From assembly GCA_964195405.1 (NCBI GenBank), contig CAXMPK010000166.1, positions 1 to 8,639 of the forward strand: a stretch of 8,639 bases of DNA. Direction: 5' to 3'. Under the pieces are notes generated by a model. It ran no database searches and had not been told where the DNA came from. It worked only from the letters and a program-made list of their open reading frames with translations. Source of the stretch: CAXMPK01 sp964195405 (GTDB taxonomy: Bacteria; Actinomycetota; Acidimicrobiia; Spongiisociales; ZC4RG35). Position 1 is the first letter of the stretch. Each line of letters begins with the position of its first letter. This document shows positions 1-6,396 of this stretch, in pieces. Made by a program: the position numbers and the translations under genes.

Positions 1-3000
1 GACCTTGCGGAGATCTCGAGCTATGAGACGACCTCCAGCGGGAGCATGAGATGCAGGGAGAAACACCTGGATGGTCTGAGGTGTGAGACGACTAGCAGCA
101 GCCACGATCTCGGCATGCTCGGGAACTCGCTCGAGAGAACGCTTGCGATCTTCGCCCGGCAGACCGGAAAGGGTGGACTCGAGTGTTTCGTGGGCTCGCA
201 ATGCCGATTGGCGTGCTTCGGAGTGTGCTCCCACTGCGGTGGCCGCGAGAAAATGGCGCCAGTACACCAGATAGGGTCGCTCCACCCCTGGGGTGAGACT
301 CTCAACGGAACGACGGGTGTGATCCAATGCGTCTGCTTCCCGTCCGACTCCAAGCCATGCCATGCCCCGAATCGAAAGCAACTCCACGGCAAGATCCTTA
401 AACTCCACGTCGACACAGACCTCGTCCGCCCTGTCGAGGATCCCAAAGGCGTCTTGATACTCACCCACGTCCAGTTGGAGAAGGGCAAGCGAACGTAGAT
501 GCTGACCCTCGAGGAACCGGTTCCCAGTACCGGAAAGGGCCTCCAGGCTGTCTTCGAGTAGGCGTTTTGCTTCCTCGTGACGGCCCTGGCGACTGGCAAC
601 TCCGGCGATGATTTCCAGACACTGGGCCTCGCGGGCTCTGTCCCCGATATCAGCAAATAGACCTCGCGCTCGTTTGGCATCGGCCAAGGCGCGAACATCG
701 TCGCCAAGCACGACGTGACGTGCCGAGGACGCGTTGGCCAGCACCATCGCTTCTCCCCGAACGTTGTCGAGTTCGGTAAAGATACGTTCTGCGCGGTCGT
801 AGCCGGGGAGGGCGTCGGCTACCCGTCCCAGCATGTGATCGACCAGGCTCAAGTTGACCAAATGGACACCTTCTCCATAGCGATAGCCAATTTGCTGACA
901 GAGCTCGATCGCTCGCTGGTATCTGGTTCTGGCTAGATCAATATCACCCTGCTGATGGAATGCCCGCGCCTGTATCCCGGCGACTTCGGCTTCCCCTCTG
1001 AGGTTCCCGTGTTCTTCATAAACCTCTAGGGCTTGTTCAAGACGTGGAAGGGCCCCGGCCGATTGCTGCACCTCGACCAATGTGGAAGCCAGCTCAGTGA
1101 GGGCATCAGCGCGCTTCTCCTCGTCGGTACTCGCCGCGCCAATGGCCTCGTCCAGATACGGAACTGCGTCCAAAGGTCGGCCCGACCAGCGCACAGCCGT
1201 TCCCAAGGCAACCAGAGCAGCGGCCAACGATGACCGATCGCCGCGTTGCTTTTCCGAGTCTACGGAGCGAATGCCCGACGCTTCCGCCCCTTGAAAATCT
1301 GCTGAGTGAGCGAGGAGCCAGGTCCTGCGTCGCTCGACGTCGCCCTTGATCTCGGGCACTGATTCGGCGAGCATTGCCATCTCGTCGATGACCTCCTCCT
1401 GTTCGCTTCGTCGCCCCAACACGCTGAGAACGCTTTCTAACTCGCCCAGTAGCCGACAACGTTCCTCTGGAGACCAACTCGCGTCAGACGCCAGCGACCG
1501 GGCTTCCTGAAGATGCTGATTGGCCGTCGCATAAGCGTTGAGTCGGGCGGCGCGCAAGCCTGCCATCAGGAGATATGGCGTGGCTCGTTCCGCGTCGTTG
1601 CCGAGACGAAAGTGGTGCCCGATCGCTTCGACGTCCATCGGTTCGACAGCTTCCAATGCTTCACCCACCCTGCGGTGCAGCACAATTCGTCGCCTCTCAG
1701 ATGTGCGCTCGTAAACCACCTGACGAACCTGATCATGAGCAATCTGGTAACGCCCATCCCCGGTGTCTCGAACAAGTCCTCGGTGCAAAAGCTCATCCAC
1801 GGCGTCGAGCACCGAGGTGCGAGGAAGGTCTGCGCCCGCTGACAGAAGAGAAAGGTCAGCAGCGTCACCAGACACGGCAGCAACTTCATAGACCGTCGAT
1901 GCGACGTCACCCAGCAATGAGATTCGTGCGTCAATCACAGATCTCACCCGGGGAGCCAACGGCACAATCTCGGAAAGCTGCCGCCGAAGCACCTCGCCAG
2001 GGTCGGTGACATCGAACAAGCCCTGATCACGCAAAGCGCGCAGTGTCTCCAAGGTGAAGAGGGCGTTGCCTCCGGTGCGTCTATGAAGCTGGGCCGCCAC
2101 CTGAGGTTCCAGCCTTGCTACTCCAAGGATCCGTTTGACCATGTCGTCGAGTTCGAAAACGGAGAGAGGCGACAGCACGACCCGCTCCAAGCCTGCCACT
2201 CGATCGAGTTCTCTGAGCACGTCCCAGATCTCAGGGTCACCGCGAGCCTCCTCACTTCTGTAGAGAAGCATCAGAAGGATGCGGGAGTTGGCGAGGCGAG
2301 GACCGAGCTGGGTGAGGACGCTGAGGGTATCCCGGTCAGCCCACTGCACATCGTCGATGATGACGACATGAGGGGTGATCGTGCCCAGCGCACCGAGAGT
2401 GTGGACCAGGGCCTCCTTCATCCGGGTCGACTCCTCTGCGGGACGCAGTGGGGCCGATCCAGAGGGGATCTTGTCGCCACTCAGACGCGGCGCCAGACGC
2501 AGTGCCTCCTGAAGCCACACCGGAGCCACCTGCTCAGAAAGTTGTTCGACTCGAAGTTGGCTCAGCGACTCGAGGACCTCCACCAAAGGCGCGAACGGAC
2601 GCAGAGCTCCGGGCGTGCAGGTCCCCCAACTGACATGAAATCCCCGCCATTGGGCATCGTCGCCCGCCTCGAGTGCGAGCCGGGTCTTCCCCACTCCAGG
2701 TTCACCTTCGACCAAGGCGACACCTCCGGGGCCGGCGAGTACCCGCTCCATAGAATCAACCAGCTCTCGGCGCTCTTCCTCTCGCCCAACGAAAGGGGCC
2801 GCCAACCGTGTGTTGAGCGGCAAGTCATGTCCCAACTCGTGAGATGGGTGAATCCCAGCCTTACGTTGCCGAATGATCCGCTCGTATAGTTCAACCATCG
2901 ACTGAGACGGCTCCGAACCAAGCTCCTCAGCGAGGATCGAACGACATCTTTCGTACTGCTCCACTGCCTCATTGGTGCGGCCGAGTAAAAAGCAAAGTCG

Positions 3001-3615
3001 CATCACTTCCTGATGAACCCCTTCGCTGAGCGGGTCGTGATGGGTCAGCCGTCGGGCGTGAGCCAGCGCCTCCTCATAGGCCCCGTCGGCTTTGGTGGCA
3101 TCGACGAGGTGTCTGAGGGCGAAGATGTAACGCTGTCGATAGAGGTCTTGATCGACCACAACCCAATCGTCGAAGAACCCCGCGAGGAAGTCACCGCGAT
3201 ACAACTCCACGCATGCCCGCAACGCGGAGGGATCGACTCTGCGTGGCGAAGAGACATCCCTATCGGAGACTGCCGACATATCGAAGCTTTGGTCGAACGC
3301 CTCTACATCGAGCCAATAGGGCCTCGCGGTATCGAAGGCAATCGTGTCGGTCGTCACCGACAATTGCGAAACGGAACCTTCGTTCACCACATCCTGGATC
3401 TGCCACAGCGTTTGACTGAGACGTTTACGTGCCTTGGATTCTGGAAGATCGGGCCAGAAGATCCCCCCCAACAGGTCACGATGGATGGGACGGTCGCGAT
3501 GCATCACCAAATAGGCGAAGACAGATCGTCCAACGCGCGACGCTATGGGTGGCAGGGCGACACCGTCACGCTCTAAAAGGAAGCCGCCAAACAAGTGCAT
3601 CCGAAGAGCGCCCAT
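1..3615 (-). CDS. BTAD/winged-helix, AAA ATPase and TPR giant transcriptional regulator (3' end beyond window)
   Basis: Likely a cytoplasmic transcriptional activator that couples nucleotide binding and TPR-mediated sensing to DNA binding; its targets and signal are unknown. The frame is open for 1205 codons and runs off the left edge. Residues about 4-97 form an OmpR-type winged helix as in SARP/BTAD regulators (LFGGFLLERDG near the start). Residues about 100-248 are the BTAD helical domain (YRGDFLAGFFDDW and following repeats). A P-loop ATPase begins at about F275, with Walker A GEPGVGKT at 304-311 (K310) and Walker B VVIIDDVQWAD at 417-427, then a TGGNALF motif typical of this class. From about 650 onward it is TPR-like helical repeats. 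The last visible residues (FLPASHAPAGGRL) resemble a tail seen in AAA/TPR regulators, so the true end is probably near. An in-frame stop at 3628-3630 limits the start to ATG 3615 or ATG 3600. I chose 3615, which leaves a normal lead into the LFGGF strand. Neither has a clear Shine-Dalgarno; a TAGTGT box 9 bases upstream of 3615 could give a nearly leaderless mRNA. It lies 111 bases downstream of the transporter on the same strand. Confidence 0.93.
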   Translation of the reverse strand, partial: MGALRMHLFGGFLLERDGVALPPIASRVGRSVFAYLVMHRDRPIHRDLLGGIFWPDLPESKARKRLSQTLWQIQDVVNEGSVSQLSVTTDTIAFDTARPYWLDVEAFDQSFDMSAVSDRDVSSPRRVDPSALRACVELYRGDFLAGFFDDWVVVDQDLYRQRYIFALRHLVDATKADGAYEEALAHARRLTHHDPLSEGVHQEVMRLCFLLGRTNEAVEQYERCRSILAEELGSEPSQSMVELYERIIRQRKAGIHPSHELGHDLPLNTRLAAPFVGREEERRELVDSMERVLAGPGGVALVEGEPGVGKTRLALEAGDDAQWRGFHVSWGTCTPGALRPFAPLVEVLESLSQLRVEQLSEQVAPVWLQEALRLAPRLSGDKIPSGSAPLRPAEESTRMKEALVHTLGALGTITPHVVIIDDVQWADRDTLSVLTQLGPRLANSRILLMLLYRSEEARGDPEIWDVLRELDRVAGLERVVLSPLSVFELDDMVKRILGVARLEPQVAAQLHRRTGGNALFTLETLRALRDQGLFDVTDPGEVLRRQLSEIVPLAPRVRSVIDARISLLGDVASTVYEVAAVSGDAADLSLLSAGADLPRTSVLDAVDELLHRGLVRDTGDGRYQIAHDQVRQVVYERTSERRRIVLHRRVGEALEAVEPMDVEAIGHHFRLGNDAERATPYLLMAGLRAARLNAYATANQHLQEARSLASDASWSPEERCRLLGELESVLSVLGRRSEQEEVIDEMAMLAESVPEIKGDVERRRTWLLAHSADFQGAEASGIRSVDSEKQRGDRSSLAAALVALGTAVRWSGRPLDAVPYLDEAIGAASTDEEKRADALTELASTLVEVQQSAGALPRLEQALEVYEEHGNLRGEAEVAGIQARAFHQQGDIDLARTRYQRAIELCQQIGYRYGEGVHLVNLSLVDHMLGRVADALPGYDRAERIFTELDNVRGEAMVLANASSARHVVLGDDVRALADAKRARGLFADIGDRAREAQCLEIIAGVASRQGRHEEAKRLLEDSLEALSGTGNRFLEGQHLRSLALLQLDVGEYQDAFGILDRADEVCVDVEFKDLAVELLSIRGMAWLGVGREADALDHTRRSVESLTPGVERPYLVYWRHFLAATAVGAHSEARQSALRAHETLESTLSGLPGEDRKRSLERVPEHAEIVAAASRLTPQTIQVFLPASHAPAGGRLIARDLRKV

Positions 3616-3726
3616 GAGAAGCCAACACTACCGACGCCAGAGTTCGGTTGCGCCTTTCACCGACCTCGCCCTGTCTTGTCACGACTGCGGCCACGACCGA
3701 CCCATGACAGGATGGTATTGGGCTGT

Positions 3727-5205
3727 TCAGGCTGCTCGTTTGGCGAGTCGGGCGGTAGTCAACGATCGGCGCATTCCGATCACCGAGACCAGACCCAGGG
3801 CTGACAGGACCAATCCGACGGCGACACTTGCACCGAAGCCGGCCTGAACCGACTCGGCAGCTCCCACTGGAGCCACCCCTTCCGACGCCGAGATCAACTC
3901 GCGGACGACCTCCACATCGCCGAGTTGATTGGTGACGACAAACAAAAGAACCGCCCCGCCGATCGCCGCACCAAACGTGAACCCCTGGTTTCTCGCAAAG
4001 AGGTGAGCCGAACCGACCCGCCCCATCTTGGAATCATCGGTGACGGCACGCAGCAGAGTAAGCGCAGCGTTTGTGGACATTCCCACCCCCAACCCAGCGG
4101 CAAAGAACACAAAAAACACCAACGTCAAAGTGGTGTTGACCGTCACGAGATACCAGGCAAGTGCCAACGCCGGAATGTTGATGATGAAGCCGACGACCAT
4201 GATCCACGATTCCGAATAGTGATCGGCCATCCGACTCGCCAGGTTTGCCCCGACTGTCCAACCGACGGTGAGCGGGAGCACTGACCATGCAGTTAGGCCC
4301 GCCGACCCGCCCTTGCCAGCCCGGACATAGAGAGGAATGTATGCGTTCATGGCGAAGGTGCCGGTCAACATCAGCCCGGTCGATAGACCAAGTCCGCGGT
4401 AGGGCTGGGGGACGATGTGCTCGAGCTTGACGACAGGCGAAGGGACCCGACGGGCATGCCACACATAGGTGGCAAGGGCAAGGCCGGCACCGGCCAACCA
4501 GAACAAGGATTCGGTGCTGAGGGCGTCAACAGCGAAGAGAGTTGCGATGGTCATGACGCCCAACAGTGTCGACCCTCTGACGTCGATACGGCCGACCCCC
4601 TCTCCGAAGGGGCCTGGCAACACCTTCCACCCGGCGACCAGGGCGATGATGCCCATGGGAAGGTTCAGATAGAAGATCCACTGCCAGGACAGGAAAATGA
4701 GAATCAAGGCTGCCACCGCCGGTCCGGCGATACCCATCACGCCCCAGACGGTGGCGTTGGCCGCGAACGCCCTACTTACCAAGGCTTTGGGATATACCAG
4801 CGATATTGCTGCGGTTCCGGTGGAGAGGATGAGCCCGGCTCCGACTCCTTGCAGCACACGCAGGACAATCAACACTTCCATGCTGGGAGCAAATGCGGCG
4901 GCGAAACCCATTGTGGCGAATACGGCCACCGCCAGTCGGAACATCCGTGACACTCCGACCGCGTCGATGAAAGGCCCAGCAACAACAGTCGCAAGGCTCG
5001 AGGTGACCAAAAACGCGGTGATCACCCAAGGGAGCAGCGACACGTTTCCAAGGTCAGCAGCAATGTCAGGAAGAGCGGCGGCAATGCCGAGGGCCTGAAA
5101 CGAGGCGAGGGCAGAAGTCGCGAATATCGCGAGAGAAACAGGCAGCAACTCACGCGAAAGCACACTGGTCGGAGAGTTGGGCACTGAAGGAGGGTAGACC
5201 CTCAA
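3727..5205 (-). CDS. Major facilitator superfamily transporter, DHA2-like (14 helices), probable exporter
   Basis: Predicted inner-membrane secondary transporter, most likely an ion-coupled exporter of drugs or metabolites; the substrate cannot be read from sequence. It is 492 residues, normal for the EmrB/QacA-type DHA2 family, with about 14 hydrophobic segments between residues 21 and 478. Family marks include ALPDIAADLG at 44-53 after helix 1, a motif A-like loop GPFIDAVG at 77-84, motif B RVLQGVGAG at 116-124, a motif C-like GVMGIAGPAVAA at 155-166, and the DHA2 signature WIFYLNLPMG at 176-185. An acidic outer loop (about 425-457) separates the last two helices. Odd points: the acidic residue usual in helix 1 aligns with Q37, and motif A lacks its usual GRK end. 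The longest form starts at TTG 5205, with AAGG abutting it and so poorly spaced. GTG 5184 (residue 8, giving 485 residues) is a real alternative and would place a palindrome just upstream. The same-strand regulator follows after 111 bases. Confidence 0.92.
   Translation of the reverse strand: MRVYPPSVPNSPTSVLSRELLPVSLAIFATSALASFQALGIAAALPDIAADLGNVSLLPWVITAFLVTSSLATVVAGPFIDAVGVSRMFRLAVAVFATMGFAAAFAPSMEVLIVLRVLQGVGAGLILSTGTAAISLVYPKALVSRAFAANATVWGVMGIAGPAVAALILIFLSWQWIFYLNLPMGIIALVAGWKVLPGPFGEGVGRIDVRGSTLLGVMTIATLFAVDALSTESLFWLAGAGLALATYVWHARRVPSPVVKLEHIVPQPYRGLGLSTGLMLTGTFAMNAYIPLYVRAGKGGSAGLTAWSVLPLTVGWTVGANLASRMADHYSESWIMVVGFIINIPALALAWYLVTVNTTLTLVFFVFFAAGLGVGMSTNAALTLLRAVTDDSKMGRVGSAHLFARNQGFTFGAAIGGAVLLFVVTNQLGDVEVVRELISASEGVAPVGAAESVQAGFGASVAVGLVLSALGLVSVIGMRRSLTTARLAKRAA
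5190..5203. promoter_or_regulatory. 14-bp palindrome at the transporter start, possible operator
   Basis: GAGGGTAGACCCTC is a perfect inverted repeat with 6-bp arms and a 2-base centre. It lies inside the first codons if the transporter starts at TTG 5205, but immediately upstream if it starts at GTG 5184. On the minus strand the sequence TACCCT (5193-5198 region) overlaps it and ends 6 bases before GTG 5184, the spacing of a -10 box for a leaderless mRNA. A regulator binding here would block transcription. No -35 element is evident, and a short palindrome can occur by chance, so operator function is inference. Confidence 0.3.
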
Positions 5206-5254
5206 CCTTGCTGCTTAGCCTTGTGACGTGTTCCAGGAGTTCGCGCTAGAGGCT

Positions 5255-5282
5255 TTGGTATTCCCGCCCTCTCGCCGATAAT
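5255..5282 (+). promoter_or_regulatory. Sigma70-like promoter for the SHOCT membrane protein gene
   Basis: A -35-like TTGGTA (5255-5260) is separated by 16 bases from GATAAT (5277-5282), which matches the -10 consensus at five of six positions. Transcription would begin near 5289, leaving a leader of about 20 bases that contains the ribosome binding site. This is the clearest promoter in the window. I found no comparable promoter pointing toward the transporter in the same divergent gap (5206-5305). Confidence 0.5.
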
Positions 5283-5295
5283 TACAAGACACGCC

Positions 5296-5301
5296 AGGAA
5301 G
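5296..5301 (+). promoter_or_regulatory. Ribosome binding site deciding the start at 5309
   Basis: AGGAAG lies 7 bases before ATG 5309 but only 4 bases before the in-frame TTG at 5306. The spacing and codon strength favour ATG 5309 as the start of the membrane protein. Confidence 0.6.
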
Positions 5302-5308
5302 TGAGTTG

Positions 5309-6220
5309 ATGACAAACGTCGACCATTTGGCCGCTCTTGAGCTCATGAAAGAGGAAGGAGCGATATCAGATCGGGAATTCGAAGATCTCAGAAACGAGAT
5401 CCTCACACTGGGCGACGCCCATTCACCACCAGATACATCCACCGCTTCAGAGAACGACGGTGCCAACGGTTGGGTCCCGCTTCGGCAATGGCCACCAACT
5501 CTCCGAACAGACCTACCACCGAATTACCCGATTGGTCTCCTCGTCATCGCTGCTTTTCTCATTGTGGCCAGCATGGTTGGAATTGTGTCTTGGCTGGTGA
5601 GCTTTCTCGCCGTTCTAGCGCTGACAGCGACTCTTGTGGAAGACGGCATCCGGGTGAGTATCGCCGCAGGTCTTGTCATCTTCGCCATCGTCACAATCGG
5701 AGTGTTGGGAAACAGTTCCAGCTCCCCCACCATCCCAGCCACCAACGCTGTAGCTCCGGACCCCGTTAGTGAGCCAACCGTGGCCGGGGCGCTTGGCGTT
5801 GGCCTCGGTGACCTGGTCGATCAATGGAACGCTCTCGAGGAGGCACCGAGCATCACACGTGGCTTGACACGCAACACCGAACCAGGTCAATACGACAGCT
5901 TTATCTACCGCTTTGGTGAATGGGGCCGACTGGCTGGTGCCTACGACCCCGCGACCGACTCGCTCCGTGCATTGCTGGCAGCCGGTCAGCTAAGCAACGA
6001 GGCGACCTCCCAGCTCTATCTACACCTCTGCTTCGTATTGCACCCCTACTCCCAGGAGTGCATCGACTCCTATTTCCAATATGGACTGAGTGACGGAACT
6101 CTGGCCGACTTCGGCGACACAAACCATCAGGCCTCATGGCAGATAGAGGATCAAACTTGGTCGGTTGAAATCGAAGGCAACGTTCTGACGATTCGGGCGC
6201 TGGGAGCTGACACCGGCTAG
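5309..6220 (+). CDS. SHOCT-motif membrane protein with unrecognised C-terminal outer domain
   Basis: Function unknown. With ATG 5309 the protein has 303 residues. Residues about 7-33 carry a SHOCT-like helical motif (core MKEEGAISDREFEDLRNEI). In this family the motif is usually C-terminal and is thought to mediate oligomerisation; here it is at the N-terminus. A polar linker to about residue 73 is followed by three predicted membrane helices (about 75-93, 94-110 and 116-134). A Ser/Pro/Ala-rich stretch (about 135-160) leads to a soluble domain of about 140 residues. Three helices with a cytoplasmic N-terminus would put this domain outside, where the only two cysteines (C241 and C251) could form a disulfide. 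The end alternates in a strand-like way (WSVEIEGNVLTIRALG). The start is supported by AGGAAG upstream and a sigma70-like promoter. The gene diverges from the transporter and is followed after 176 bases by the hydroxylase gene, with no evidence of a shared task. Confidence 0.85.
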   Translation: MTNVDHLAALELMKEEGAISDREFEDLRNEILTLGDAHSPPDTSTASENDGANGWVPLRQWPPTLRTDLPPNYPIGLLVIAAFLIVASMVGIVSWLVSFLAVLALTATLVEDGIRVSIAAGLVIFAIVTIGVLGNSSSSPTIPATNAVAPDPVSEPTVAGALGVGLGDLVDQWNALEEAPSITRGLTRNTEPGQYDSFIYRFGEWGRLAGAYDPATDSLRALLAAGQLSNEATSQLYLHLCFVLHPYSQECIDSYFQYGLSDGTLADFGDTNHQASWQIEDQTWSVEIEGNVLTIRALGADTG

Positions 6221-6301
6221 TTATTTGGGCGAGACACCACCAGCTCTTGGTCCGTCGTTGGAGACGATCACGGCCGGCGCCGCTAGGCGGATTCCCCAGT
6301 C

Positions 6302-6337
6302 GGTGCCTGACCAAAGTCAATCAGGTGGATCTCACCT
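6302..6337 (+). promoter_or_regulatory. Overlapping inverted repeats in the leader of the hydroxylase gene
   Basis: CCTGA (6306-6310) can pair with TCAGG (6321-6325), while AGGTG (6323-6327) can pair with CACCT (6333-6337). The two stems share AGG at 6323-6325, so they exclude each other. Alternatively GGTG (6302-6305) and CACC (6333-6336) can close an outer stem around the first. Stems of 4-5 bp are weak. The element may be a regulatory leader structure, a protein site or chance. There is no T-run, so it is not a classical terminator. The rest of the gap 6221-6396 shows no clear promoter or gene. Confidence 0.2.
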
Positions 6338-6396
6338 CACGCATGGTTCCCAGCCCCAAGGTCTTAGTGAGAAGGATCGGCGTTAGCCTCGACACG

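Noticed and set aside
21..707. Minus-strand open frame of 228 codons
   Set aside because: It overlaps the TPR region of the regulator on the same strand in another frame; the regulator frame has continuous TPR-like sequence.
2083..2889. Long plus-strand open frame (268 codons)
   Set aside because: It is antisense to the ATPase part of the regulator, whose Walker motifs are in the minus frame. Its translation shows no domain and its composition is typical of a shadow frame.
1..3615. A LuxR-type (MalT-like) regulator
   Set aside because: The DNA-binding part is an N-terminal winged helix followed by a BTAD domain; no C-terminal LuxR helix-turn-helix is visible in the window.
3670..3711. Inverted repeat CCTGTC ... 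GACAGG between transporter and regulator, considered as a terminator or operator
   Set aside because: The arms are 6 bp with a 30-base loop and no T-run, too weak to call either.
4417..4950. Plus-strand open frame of 177 codons opposite the transporter
   Set aside because: Antisense shadow of clear membrane-helix coding sequence; hydrophilic with no recognisable motif.
6278..6289. CGCC-GCTA-GGCG hairpin after the membrane protein gene, considered as a terminator
   Set aside because: Only a 4-bp stem and no following T-run.
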